From JBLXBZ01 sp048265185 (lineage in GTDB: Bacteria > Pseudomonadota > Alphaproteobacteria > Rhizobiales > Stappiaceae), in the NCBI GenBank assembly GCA_048265185.1, contig JBLXBZ010000004.1:1-64000 (forward strand): 64,000 bases of DNA, read 5' to 3'. Below the pieces are notes generated by a model that was not told the origin of the DNA, did no database searches, and saw only the letters and a list, made by a program, of their open reading frames with translations. The first letter of the stretch is position 1. Each line of letters begins with the position of its first letter. Position numbers and translations under genes: made by a program. This document shows, piece after piece, positions 1 through 8,902 of the stretch.

Positions 1-9
1 GTTGAGACG

Positions 10-39
10 TATATAGACCCCGCCCCGCCAAACTGTCAA
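10..39 (-). promoter_or_regulatory. Strong sigma-70-type promoter pointing out of the left edge
   Basis: Read on the minus strand, a perfect -35 TTGACA (34-39) is followed after 18 bases by a -10 TATATA (10-15). The spacer is GC-rich and the DNA upstream (higher coordinates) is a T-rich tract resembling an UP element. The layout resembles promoters of stable-RNA operons, but the transcribed gene lies outside the window, so its identity is unknown. The elements are seen directly; activity is inferred. Confidence 0.55.
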
Positions 40-40
40 C

Positions 41-198
41 AAACAAAAACAAAAAACGCCAACAAAGCCAAAAAACAAAACCCGGAAAAGGGGAAAACAA
101 CTCAAAAATTCAAAAATAACGCCACAAAATCAAAACACTAACACCGCAAACCCCCTGTTGAAAACAAAACAAGCCTCATTAGCCACAAAACAAAACAA
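41..198. other. Low-complexity A/C-rich spacer (G/T-rich on the minus strand)
   Basis: About 160 bases consist mostly of A and C on the plus strand, with runs such as CAAAAACAAAAAACG and repeated ACAAAACAAA, and few T or G. No open frame with coding character is visible. It lies between the terminator of the AraC gene and the leftward promoter, so on the minus strand it supplies T-rich DNA to both. Nothing else is recognised. Confidence 0.5.
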
Positions 199-228
199 AG
201 CGGGACGCCATAAAATATGCGCCCCGCT
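199..228 (-). terminator. Putative intrinsic terminator of the AraC-family gene
   Basis: AGCGGGACGC (199-208) and GCGCCCCGCT (219-228) form a 10-bp stem with one mismatch and a 10-base AT-rich loop. On the minus strand the stem is followed by a T-rich stretch (TTTGTTTTGTTTTG). It sits about 40 bases past the stop codon of the AraC gene, as expected for factor-independent termination. Confidence 0.55.
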
Positions 229-270
229 AATAACCGACGATATGGAGGCCTTCCTTAATTATGTCGCTCC

Positions 271-1161
271 TCACAAGTCCGCCAATATGCCGCTGCGGCG
301 CGGTGGAACACCGTATTTCTTCTTAAAACACCGATAAAATGTCGACATGCTCGAAAACCCAGCATCCATGGCCACCGTATAAATTTTCTTGCCGCGATTT
401 TGTATTATATCGTCCAACGCAGCCGCTAACCTCAAATTGATAATCGTGTCATGCATTGAGTCAGGACTATAACTAAAAGCGAAATAGATCGTTCGAACAG
501 AAACCGACAAATGAGCGGAGACATCCTCAACAGACAGCGAACTGTCATGCAGGTTTTTGCGAATATATTCGTTTGCGCGGCGTAGGATGTCCATATACCG
601 CAACGGAACCTGCCCATCTCCTCCGGCGCGAATATTTTCGCGAACAATCTCAGACAAGAATTCAGACAAATTACGGACAATATAGTCCCCCCCCGGCCCG
701 CGAGAGAAGTCAATCATCGAGTCGCATATATATCGTATAGTACGCGCAACCTTGGCATCTACATTACGCACAAGCCGGTTTTGAAGAACCCAAACAGGAC
801 CGCTAATGGCGTCGAAACCCACCACATATAAGTTTACGTCCTGTTCGCTTCCTGGCTCGAGCGCCACTTTCACCGAATGCAGTGGCGTACAAAATATGTA
901 ATCCTCCGATCCGATCGTGACTGGCTCGCAGCCCTCCACGTTCAAACGCCCACCGCTACAACACACCAAAAACACCGCTGCGTCACGTACGTTGCGATGT
1001 AAATCCGTCAGCTGAATTTCACCGCTAAAATCACGCGCACGCAAAAAATGGCGACCATGATATTCAGCCCGATCAAACTCAGAGAAAAGCTCGCCACCGT
1101 TAGAACCACCGGAACGCGCTGCTACTGCACAATCAAAAACATCGTTCATATCTATCACCAT
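271..1161 (-). CDS. AraC-family transcriptional regulator
   Basis: A 296-residue protein. The N-terminal 190 residues resemble the AraC-binding-like sensor domain of the AraC/XylS (AraC_binding_2) group. The C-terminal 100 residues carry two helix-turn-helix units, the first around LSVEDVSAHLSVSVRTIY and the second around YTVAMDAGFSSMSTFYRCFK, ending in the family's typical GVPPRR. It follows the type I secretion genes on the same strand and is separated from them by about 200 bases of very AT-rich DNA that probably holds its own promoter. It is a plausible local regulator of the exporter (inference from position only). Start: ATG at 1161 has no clear ribosome-binding site; ATG at 1149 has GGTG about six bases upstream and may be the true start. 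Effector unknown. Confidence 0.9.
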   Translation of the reverse strand: MVIDMNDVFDCAVAARSGGSNGGELFSEFDRAEYHGRHFLRARDFSGEIQLTDLHRNVRDAAVFLVCCSGGRLNVEGCEPVTIGSEDYIFCTPLHSVKVALEPGSEQDVNLYVVGFDAISGPVWVLQNRLVRNVDAKVARTIRYICDSMIDFSRGPGGDYIVRNLSEFLSEIVRENIRAGGDGQVPLRYMDILRRANEYIRKNLHDSSLSVEDVSAHLSVSVRTIYFAFSYSPDSMHDTIINLRLAAALDDIIQNRGKKIYTVAMDAGFSSMSTFYRCFKKKYGVPPRRSGILADL

Positions 1162-1358
1162 ATAATTTATTAATACAAAAGACAGAATATTAAATAAATT
1201 TCGACGTCACTGGATTCGTAAAAGTAGATATATTGTATAATTCTACACTAATATAGATATGCATTTATTTGCATTGTTATATACATAATTAATATAATAT
1301 TTTATTCTATTTTTTAAAAAAATACAACCTATTTTACTGTAATTATACTAATATATAC

Positions 1359-2561
1359 TTATCTTTCAGTCAAACTTTCAGACCCGCGCATAAGTGGTTT
1401 CAAAAGATATGACAGGACAGTTTTCTCACCCGTCAAAATATCTACGGAAGCAATCATTCCCGGCTTGATTGGCATCAAACCATCCGGCCCGTTAAGCGCC
1501 GTTTCCTTCGTTTTAATACGTACCAGATAGTAAGGTGACGCATCGCGCGAGGTCTCATCCGTAATGGTATCTGGACTAATATTGTCCACCACCCCCTCCA
1601 ACGAGCCGTAGATCGTATAATCAAACGCCGTGATCTTCACCCGGGCCGGCATTTCTTCATGAATGAAGGCTACGTCCTTGGGGCTAATTTTCGCCTCGAC
1701 AAACAATTGATCGTCCAAGGGAATAATCTCCATTATCGGTTCGCCAGGCCGGATCACGCCGCCTCGCGTCGTGACGCTCATGCTTTTCACAATTCCACGA
1801 ACCGGAGAACGCAACACGGTACGGCGCAATTTATCCTCTTCTTGAGCGAGTTTTTCATTGACGCTGTCCAACTCGAGCGTTTTTTCAGACAGCTCTCTCG
1901 CCAGCTCCTCATAATATTTGTTTTCTGTTTCAATGAGTTCTCCGCTCAAGTCCGCCACTGAGCGTTCCAGTTTAATTTGATCTACCGCGCTGACGGCGCC
2001 CTTCGCCGCGAGCGGCAAAATCAGATCCAATTCCTTCTTGGCAAGCTCCAGACGCTCCCTCAGGGTTTTACGGGCCCCTTTGAAAGACTTGCGCCGCGCG
2101 TGAAACAGCTTACTTTCACTATCAACAATGTCCGGCTTAGCCAGAAGATCTTCATCAAATACGATCTCCTCATTCCCCGCCAATTCTGCCTGATAGCGCG
2201 TAATGGCGGCTTCAGCCGCGATTTTCTGTGTTCGCATTTCCTCAAACGATGATCTGAACTGCGTGTCCTCTATCACGGCTAAAATATCGCCCTTCCCAAT
2301 CTCATCACCTTCATGAACTTCCAAAGAACTCAAAATCCCCCCCTCAAGACTCTGGATGACCTGAGCTCTAGCAAGCGGAGCCACCTTGCCAACCCCTCTC
2401 GTGATTTCTTCCAAATTCGCCCACGAAGCCCATACAAAAAAAACAATAATCGCCAGCGTGAAGAGCCAAAGCGCAGGTCGCGCCATCAAATTTCTTAAAT
2501 TTAAATTATGCAATCCAAGCAATTTTATATTAGATCGACTAATTTTTGCAGATGTTGACAC
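1359..2561 (-). CDS. Type I secretion periplasmic adaptor (HlyD/LapC family)
   Basis: Membrane-fusion subunit linking the inner-membrane ABC exporter to the outer-membrane channel. A single membrane anchor lies near residues 30-48. It is followed by a biotinyl-lipoyl-like segment (VIQSLEGGILSSLEVHEGDE), a long charged coiled coil (about 95-240), the second lipoyl half (TVLRSPVRGIVKSM) and a beta-barrel region with the IKPGMIASVDI motif typical of HlyD/AprE adaptors. About 400 residues is normal for the family. I place the start at GTG 2561, preceded by GGGG; an in-frame TTG at 2576 is less likely. It lies 53 bases after the ABC gene on the same strand, so co-transcription is likely. Substrate unknown, probably an RTX-type protein judging from the exporter type. 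Confidence 0.92.
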   Translation of the reverse strand: MSTSAKISRSNIKLLGLHNLNLRNLMARPALWLFTLAIIVFFVWASWANLEEITRGVGKVAPLARAQVIQSLEGGILSSLEVHEGDEIGKGDILAVIEDTQFRSSFEEMRTQKIAAEAAITRYQAELAGNEEIVFDEDLLAKPDIVDSESKLFHARRKSFKGARKTLRERLELAKKELDLILPLAAKGAVSAVDQIKLERSVADLSGELIETENKYYEELARELSEKTLELDSVNEKLAQEEDKLRRTVLRSPVRGIVKSMSVTTRGGVIRPGEPIMEIIPLDDQLFVEAKISPKDVAFIHEEMPARVKITAFDYTIYGSLEGVVDNISPDTITDETSRDASPYYLVRIKTKETALNGPDGLMPIKPGMIASVDILTGEKTVLSYLLKPLMRGSESLTER

Positions 2562-2614
2562 AATATAACACCCCAAATCTCATAATTACTTATAGTTGTG
2601 AACATTAATTCAGA

Positions 2615-4993
2615 TCACATCCTCCCACCTGGCTTCAGAACCGCCATAACGTCATCAATAGAACCAGACAGAACGATGCTTCCCGCCTTCATGACCACAG
2701 CGCGGCTCGCCAATTGCACCACCGGCTGTCGATGAGTGGAAATAATCGCCGTTCTCATAGCCAACCAGTCTTTGAGGTTCGCCAAAACCCTCAACTCCAA
2801 CGCCGTATCCATGGCCGCGGTAGGCTCGTCCATCAACACCACCTGCGGATCGCGCAAAATCAACCTCGCCAATCCGATCGACTGACACTGCCCGCCTGAA
2901 ACGCCGCTCCCGCCTTCGCCGATCATTCGATCAAGACCTTGCGGATGGCCTGAGGCCAGATTTTCAACACCGACAAACTCCAAAGCTCGAAGAATTTCCT
3001 TATCCGGGCGATGTCCAAGCCCCATCAACATATTTTCCCGTAACGTGCCGTAAAAGAGTCGCACGTCTTGCGGCAAGTAACCAATCGCAGCGCGCAGCGC
3101 CGACGGCTCAATTTGCCGAATGTCGAGTCCGTCAAGCAGCAACTGCCCTGAAGTCGGCTGATAAAGACCTGCAAACAAACGCAATAAAGTTGATTTCCCC
3201 GAACCATTCGCCCCTAAAAGACATAGCGTTTCTCCGCCCGCCACCGTCAGCCCCGCAATTCGCAACACCGGAGGCGCGTCCTGTTCATAACCAAACGACA
3301 CAGTATCGAGAGAGTATGCGCCTTCAAAAGATTCTGGCGTGACGAAATGCACGTCGTCGGGACGCTCTATGGGCAACTTCATCAAGCGGTCCAAACCGAT
3401 GAAAGCAAGTTTGGCGTTTTGAAACCGGCCTAAAATATTTGAAAGCTGAGCCAGCGGCGCAATTGTCCGAGACGTAAGGATCGTGCAAGCGATCATTCCC
3501 CCCATCGTCATCAACCCAGCGTCAATGCGATAAACCCCCACAACAACGACCGTGGCGTAGGCGACTTGTTGAATGGTCTTTGTCCAATGAGCCAAACCAT
3601 GGGTCATCGCCCTCAACCTCAACCCACTCCACGATAAAAGATTGGTGTACTCCTCCCACAAACGCTGAAAGTGACTTTCAGCGCAAACAGCCTTCACAGT
3701 TTCATGCGAAGTCAAAGCCTCCATCATCAAACCGTTTCGCACGCCGCTTTCAGTCAAATTTTCGTTCGACCAGGCCGCCATCGGCCACTGAGCCACGATT
3801 CCGGGAATAACCACCAAGGGTATCGCCGCCACAAGCACCAGAACAATTTCGCCGCCTATGCCCCAAATGACGAAAAGAAACAAAAACGCAAATGGAATAT
3901 CCGTAATGGCCGCGATCGTAGAAGAAGTGAAGAACTCCCTAAGAGAACTATACTCCTTCACCATGTTGATAAACGACCCGAGATACTTTGGTCGGCACTC
4001 CAAGCGTATGCTGATCGCCCGTGCGAAAATCTCCCGTGAAAGCTTGATATCAAGCTCTCTCCCCGTCACATCGACCAGATGCGAACGAATGAGCTGAGTT
4101 AAAAATTCAATTGAAATAGCGACGAGAACGCCCGCGAAAAGCGCCCATAAAGTTCCAAACGCCGAATTAGGCACAACGCGATCATAGACCTGAAGAGCGA
4201 ACAGCGATGTGACCAACGCCAATATATTGCTTAAGAATGCAACTAGGGAAACTTCAAAATAGCTCCATTTATATCGGCTAACTTCACTCCAAAACCAATG
4301 CTTGCTATTTCCCGAAAAAAACGACTTTTCACGAAGGTCGTTACGCGCGGCCGGCGCCACCAGCACCATACGCCCCGAATAAACCGCGTTTAATTCATCG
4401 CCGTCAACCTTGCGAACGCCGTCGCCCAATCGCGTGTTCACTATATGATAAAGACCGTCAACGACATCGGCGAGAACCACAACGTCGCCCGACTTCAGAA
4501 TAAGCATGACGGGAAGAAACATACTGTTGATTTCATTCAAAGAACAGTTCGTGACGATAGCGGATAATTTCGCCCGCCGCGCAGCTCTCGGCAGCAACTC
4601 TTCCGTAAGCTTGCCGTTTTTCAACGGCAATCCCGTCACAATACTGGCCGCGTTCACCGGACGCCCATGAATTCGCGCCAGAACCACAAGCCCCATAAGA
4701 AGACCATCATGTACAGACTGTGACGAAAACAGTTTATCGCCCACTACGCCCACATTTTTGTCTTTGTTTTTGTCTTTGGATTTTTGCGGATCGGTGGGCG
4801 TCGACGATTTTGACGGAGCTCCAGACGCCGACGCCACAGACCCCGCGCCCTCGTCCCGGGAATCGACGCCGCTAACGAGATCTTTTTCACCCTCGGCCCC
4901 GATTTCTTCCGTTTTTTTTGTCAGCTTGGAGAACGCCTTATAATTGGCGGAGCCCGGATATAACAGCGAACGCATATCTGTAGAACCAGTCAT
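2615..4993 (-). CDS. Type I secretion ABC exporter with C39-like domain (LapB/LssB type)
   Basis: Inner-membrane ATPase-permease of 792 residues. Residues 1-90 are a charged, low-complexity tail rich in Ser, Lys and Asp. About 90-225 is a C39-peptidase-like domain in which the catalytic cysteine position reads SVHDGLLMGL, so it should bind the substrate without cutting it, as in exporters of RTX adhesins. Then come the transmembrane domain (about 245-520) and the nucleotide-binding domain: Walker A GANGSGKST (near 590), signature VSGGQ (near 700), Walker B VVLMDEP (near 718) and H-loop STHR (near 751). ATG 4993 has GGGTGGG upstream. It sits 36 bases after the outer-membrane gene. All key ATPase residues are present. 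The secreted partner is not in the window. Confidence 0.95.
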   Translation of the reverse strand: MTGSTDMRSLLYPGSANYKAFSKLTKKTEEIGAEGEKDLVSGVDSRDEGAGSVASASGAPSKSSTPTDPQKSKDKNKDKNVGVVGDKLFSSQSVHDGLLMGLVVLARIHGRPVNAASIVTGLPLKNGKLTEELLPRAARRAKLSAIVTNCSLNEINSMFLPVMLILKSGDVVVLADVVDGLYHIVNTRLGDGVRKVDGDELNAVYSGRMVLVAPAARNDLREKSFFSGNSKHWFWSEVSRYKWSYFEVSLVAFLSNILALVTSLFALQVYDRVVPNSAFGTLWALFAGVLVAISIEFLTQLIRSHLVDVTGRELDIKLSREIFARAISIRLECRPKYLGSFINMVKEYSSLREFFTSSTIAAITDIPFAFLFLFVIWGIGGEIVLVLVAAIPLVVIPGIVAQWPMAAWSNENLTESGVRNGLMMEALTSHETVKAVCAESHFQRLWEEYTNLLSWSGLRLRAMTHGLAHWTKTIQQVAYATVVVVGVYRIDAGLMTMGGMIACTILTSRTIAPLAQLSNILGRFQNAKLAFIGLDRLMKLPIERPDDVHFVTPESFEGAYSLDTVSFGYEQDAPPVLRIAGLTVAGGETLCLLGANGSGKSTLLRLFAGLYQPTSGQLLLDGLDIRQIEPSALRAAIGYLPQDVRLFYGTLRENMLMGLGHRPDKEILRALEFVGVENLASGHPQGLDRMIGEGGSGVSGGQCQSIGLARLILRDPQVVLMDEPTAAMDTALELRVLANLKDWLAMRTAIISTHRQPVVQLASRAVVMKAGSIVLSGSIDDVMAVLKPGGRM

Positions 4994-5029
4994 ATACCCA
5001 CCCTTAAAATGGATTAAAGTATAATATAA

Positions 5030-6583
5030 TTAGAGATTTTTTAATTTAGATTTATCCGAAATCTTGTCTTCAAATCCCATAAGGGATAAAAGCTCCCCTG
5101 AAGACTCGGCAACTTTATATCTCATATAAATATAATCTATTTCAGAATTAACTATAGAGACTCTAATTCTATTCAAATCTTGCTGAGCCGACACGAGATC
5201 ATTCATACTACGTGCGCCGATCTTGAATTGCTCTTTATAATGATCTCTCAATTCGATGGCTGGACCGAGCTGTTTTTGTAAAATTTCTTTCTGTCTCAGC
5301 AGCGTAGGAGCGCGATCTTCAAACTCAGAGACAACCTGATTAACCGAGCGTCTCGCATGATCAACATTCCAACGCGCCGCCTCAGCCTCAAGTTCAGCGA
5401 CCTCAACTTTCCTGAAATTACTTAATCCGTTATATAATGGCGACTTAAACCGTAACGACACTCGATAATCATCATCGCTAAATCCATCTTCGAGCCCAAC
5501 CTCTCCTTGCAGAGAAAGACGTGGCCACAGGCTGGCCCGCTCGGCGTCCGCCTGCGCTGACAATGATTTTTGTTGAGCAAGCGCCAATCGCACGTCCGGC
5601 GCGTTCTCAAGCGCCTTAGCGCGAAAAACATCGGCGGCATGTCCAGGTTCCGGTAAATTTTCCGCCTCAAGAGATGGCATGGTGAGGCGCCCCGCAGAAC
5701 GGCCAACCAAAATTTTGAATTGCCCTTGCGCCGCACGCACCCCGCCCAATTGATCGGCAAGTTCGGCCTCTGACTGGCCATACCGTATATCGGCGAGTTG
5801 CAGCTCAGTAGAATCACTCGCGCCGCCACTAACGCGATCTGTCGCCAGCTCAAGAATCTTTCGATGCTCTTCAACATTTTCACGCGCAAGATCTTCCAGT
5901 TTTTGCGCCTTTAATACATTAAGATACTCTGTCACGGCATCCAACGCCACACGCTCTCGCGTGGCGTTATAAAGTGCAAGACTATGATTAAATTTACTTT
6001 TCGCCTGCCTTACCGTCGCCCCAACCTGCCCCCAGTCATAGATTGTTTGTTCACCGGAAAGGATAACGCTTGGATTGCCTTTATCATCTATAGACGTATC
6101 GCCGCCAATCGACGGATAGTAACCTGAACGCGCGATCCCCACCCCCAATTCCGACCCAGACAAAGCGACACGCTGCCGATTTGTTTCAGGACTCAATTTC
6201 AAGGCGGAAGCCACCGCTTCCCGCAAAGCGCTTACCTCTCCAGAAGCGGGCGCTTCGGGCATTGAACCTTGGCGATTTATCGCTTTTGTTCCCGCCGCGA
6301 ACCTCGAGATGAACGAAGCCCGTTTTTCTCCATCCTTCAGTTTTTTTTGCGGCCCCTCCTGGAATTTAAGGCGCTCCAGTGAAGTCACCGTAGAATCCGG
6401 CGGCGGCAAAACGTCTTTCGTCTTTGTTGAAGACGACCATTTTGGCGTTTCGCCAACAATAAATGTTGTCCCATCGGAAGAGCCGTCATTCACGCACCCG
6501 GAAACACCCAACGCACATGTCGTAAAAGCGAGGAAGAAAAATTTTCGTGAAATTAGATGCTTACGGCTCAAATACACCGACAT
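5030..6583 (-). CDS. TolC-family outer-membrane channel with lipobox (LapE/AggA-like)
   Basis: First gene of the secretion operon, 517 residues. The N-terminus has a hydrophobic signal segment ending in GVSGC, a lipobox, so the mature protein should be lipid-anchored at Cys30; this is unusual for exporter-linked TolC proteins but known for NodT/OprM types. About 100 residues rich in Ser, Thr and Lys follow before the channel domain, which shows the two TolC repeats, for example SPETNRQRVALSGSELGVGI and DLVSAQQDLNRIRVSIVNSE. The predicted role is the outer-membrane exit duct for the ABC/HlyD pair downstream. GGGGAT lies at a good distance from ATG 6583. The gene is AT-rich compared with the housekeeping genes further right. 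Confidence 0.92.
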   Translation of the reverse strand: MSVYLSRKHLISRKFFFLAFTTCALGVSGCVNDGSSDGTTFIVGETPKWSSSTKTKDVLPPPDSTVTSLERLKFQEGPQKKLKDGEKRASFISRFAAGTKAINRQGSMPEAPASGEVSALREAVASALKLSPETNRQRVALSGSELGVGIARSGYYPSIGGDTSIDDKGNPSVILSGEQTIYDWGQVGATVRQAKSKFNHSLALYNATRERVALDAVTEYLNVLKAQKLEDLARENVEEHRKILELATDRVSGGASDSTELQLADIRYGQSEAELADQLGGVRAAQGQFKILVGRSAGRLTMPSLEAENLPEPGHAADVFRAKALENAPDVRLALAQQKSLSAQADAERASLWPRLSLQGEVGLEDGFSDDDYRVSLRFKSPLYNGLSNFRKVEVAELEAEAARWNVDHARRSVNQVVSEFEDRAPTLLRQKEILQKQLGPAIELRDHYKEQFKIGARSMNDLVSAQQDLNRIRVSIVNSEIDYIYMRYKVAESSGELLSLMGFEDKISDKSKLKNL

Positions 6584-6655
6584 AAAATTATCCCCAGAAT
6601 ATCTAATTCAATTCATTTAATAAGTTAATAAATTACTCAATATAATATAAATTGC

Positions 6656-6684
6656 TTATTATGACCGTATACTTTAATTATCAA
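6656..6684 (-). promoter_or_regulatory. Putative sigma-70 promoter of the type I secretion operon
   Basis: Read on the minus strand: TTGATA (6679-6684), a 17-base spacer and TAATAA (6656-6661), about 75 bases upstream of the TolC-family start. The surroundings are strongly AT-rich, so chance matches are likely, but the spacing is ideal. Confidence 0.45.
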
Positions 6685-7068
6685 AACAATTCAGTTAAAA
6701 AAAACGCAACCAACGTTGCAAAAATATAGTCTTTACAAATTGATAATTGCACGGAATGATAGATTAGACGGTTTTTGTCTAATGCAATCAGTCATAAGAT
6801 ATCATTATTTGGAAGATACTATTGGGGGGATAGATAAAGCCTGTCACCAGATTCTTGACGCGGCGGTTACGCTATCAGGCGTCAATTCATGCAGGCTAAG
6901 TTCAAAAGAAAGAATGCTCAACAAAACACCTTCACGCATAATTTGCACGCGAAGGCGGGAATATAGATAAAATTACTCTGAAAATATCAGGCGACACCTT
7001 GAGCGTATAAGCTCAAGTTTACATCCTTCGCCGGCGGGTCAGCCCCTCCCCCAGCCTGTTCCCGAAAA
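6685..7068. other. Intergenic region between the secretion operon and a LysR gene
   Basis: About 380 bases without a convincing gene. A plus-strand frame (6716-6970, TTG start) has poor codon use and no recognisable motif. A hairpin CTTGAGC-GTATAA-GCTCAAG (6998-7017) followed by TTT on the plus strand lies just past the stop of the LysR gene and may be a weak terminator. Nothing else is recognised. Confidence 0.5.
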
Positions 7069-8181
7069 TTATTCTCGCGCCCCGTGATCACCCGCCGCTT
7101 TTGTTCGCACCAAGGGCAGAGCCTGATCGGCGCGTCCCCCATTCAGGCGCTGACGCGTCGACGCCGACGAACCAATCAACAAATCACCATTAAGCGGAAG
7201 TCCATCGCTAAAGGTGCCTGATCGCATCGCCACCGGCATTTCATACTTCAAAAAACTCAACAACTTAGACGTAACCGACCTCATCGGCTTACATTTGGGT
7301 CGAATAACGTAAATTTGCACAGCACGCCCAACCCACTCTGGCAACAAATGCACCAGATCCGTCGACGCCTGCATCGATTCAAACAACGGCTTCGGCAACA
7401 GCCCCACTCCCATGCCCCGACTTAAACAGTTCACCATGGTTATGTGGTCGCCCACAACGACCCGAGGCCGCACGGGAAACGCCCGCGCCCGATCTCCATC
7501 AGCCCTAAAATGCCACGCGTTTCCAGCCAACCCAAGATCGCCATGATCCACCTGCACTTCATGCGCGATCACCCCATAGATGTCCGCCGCCTCTTGCGGA
7601 TCTTCAAACGCGCAAGGATCCCGCCCATCAAGAAGGCGCCTGCAAATAGCCAGAACCTGAGGCACCTCATATACGCCCTCATAAATTAGCTGACTCTCCC
7701 GCTCCACCCAATGCCTGCCACGTATCGCTAAATCAAAATCAAACTCGCTAAACCGCTTTAACTCCATGTCCGTTGGCATGAGAGTAATCTTAACGCCTTG
7801 ATTTTGACGGCAAAATCGAGCAATTAAGGCGGGCATAACCGTGGCGGCCAAATGGTGAGAGCAGGTCAACTTCAAGGTTGTCGCTCGCTGCTGGGCGCCA
7901 GGCAAAACATCAGCGGCGATCAAGGTTCTCTCCGCCGCGCTCATCATTTCACGCGCGCCTTCCAGAATTTTCCGGCCAAAAGTCGTAGGAACAACTTTCC
8001 GGCAATCCCGATACAAAAGCTGCTCTCCTATGACCTCTTCAAGAACTTTTACACGCCTGCTAAGTCTAGATTTTTCTGTACCAAGTAAATCAGCCGCCGC
8101 CGTGTAGCTTCCGCATTCAGCCACGTTAACAAATATAGCGATATCATCCAGTTTAACGCCACGAGGCAGTAAAAATGACAC
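7069..8181 (-). CDS. LysR-family transcriptional regulator with long C-terminal tail
   Basis: An N-terminal winged helix-turn-helix typical of LysR proteins (LDDIAIFVNVAECGSYTAAA, then the DNA-reading helix LLGTEKSRLSRRVKVLE) is followed by a substrate-binding fold of about 200 residues. The protein runs some 60 residues beyond the usual end; the tail is polar and rich in Ser, Arg and Gly. I choose GTG 8181 because AGGAAAGAGG lies just upstream and it gives the usual short N-terminus; an in-frame ATG at 8226 would add 15 residues. The gene stands alone, flanked by long non-coding DNA, so its target is not evident. It shares the AT-rich character of the secretion genes. Confidence 0.9.
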   Translation of the reverse strand: MSFLLPRGVKLDDIAIFVNVAECGSYTAAADLLGTEKSRLSRRVKVLEEVIGEQLLYRDCRKVVPTTFGRKILEGAREMMSAAERTLIAADVLPGAQQRATTLKLTCSHHLAATVMPALIARFCRQNQGVKITLMPTDMELKRFSEFDFDLAIRGRHWVERESQLIYEGVYEVPQVLAICRRLLDGRDPCAFEDPQEAADIYGVIAHEVQVDHGDLGLAGNAWHFRADGDRARAFPVRPRVVVGDHITMVNCLSRGMGVGLLPKPLFESMQASTDLVHLLPEWVGRAVQIYVIRPKCKPMRSVTSKLLSFLKYEMPVAMRSGTFSDGLPLNGDLLIGSSASTRQRLNGGRADQALPLVRTKAAGDHGARE

Positions 8182-8902
8182 ATTCACCTCTTTCCTGGGA
8201 AAATTATTAACCCTAGAACCTTCCACTTATGCGCAAATTTTTAAAAATAATAGTTATTAAAAAATTTCGGTCAGGTTTATCTCATTTTTTACCTTAACCC
8301 AATATATGCACCTTGCGGCACAAACTTATTAGACGGCAAAATTGCAATTTCCATTGCAATAACTCAAACACTGCAACTCCTTTAATTAAAGGCAAAAGCA
8401 CGCGCCCACAAAACAAGCATGCCGCCATCTCACACTTTTGAAGTCGCAAGCGCCACACACTTCATCGCCAAGGAAAATTGGCGTCTTCACGAAAAGCTCC
8501 ACAATAAATTCCACCAATTTTTATATAAAACTTATTATTAATCTTATTAAATTGCGTTAACATTCATAGAATGAAATAAACTCTCATTAAATTAGATTCT
8601 TTTTGTAAATTCACATCACTTTTCGAATCATTCTACGTTGTACAAAAAACAACCCACTCAAAACAATTAAATATCATTAGTTATATTGATACATATTTTA
8701 TATCCCACTCCGTATTTTAGTATAGAATTAAAAACTCCATGAATACTTCAGACACAAAATAAAACTACGTGTAAAATAAAAATTACTTCACCCGAACCAT
8801 CTTGACATAATCATCTAAATTCCACTCCACGTGCATTCCCTATTCAACGCGTCAATAGCGTTGAACATGTGAATTTTGCCATAAGCGTCGCCTCTAGATC
8901 GG
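8182..8902. other. Long AT-rich intergenic region
   Basis: About 720 bases, mostly A and T, rich in short TTATTAA and AAAATAAA strings. No frame with coding character, no tRNA and no strong hairpin was found. It separates the AT-rich accessory stretch on the left from the GC-rich chromosome-like genes on the right and probably holds the LysR promoter. I see nothing else. Confidence 0.5.

Noticed and set aside
6716..6970. 84-codon plus-strand frame in the gap after the secretion operon
   Set aside because: TTG start without a ribosome site, poor codon use and no recognisable motif; treated as non-coding.
8182..8902. Possible replication origin in the AT-rich stretch
   Set aside because: No cluster of DnaA boxes (TTATCCACA-like) and no parA, dnaA or repABC genes nearby.
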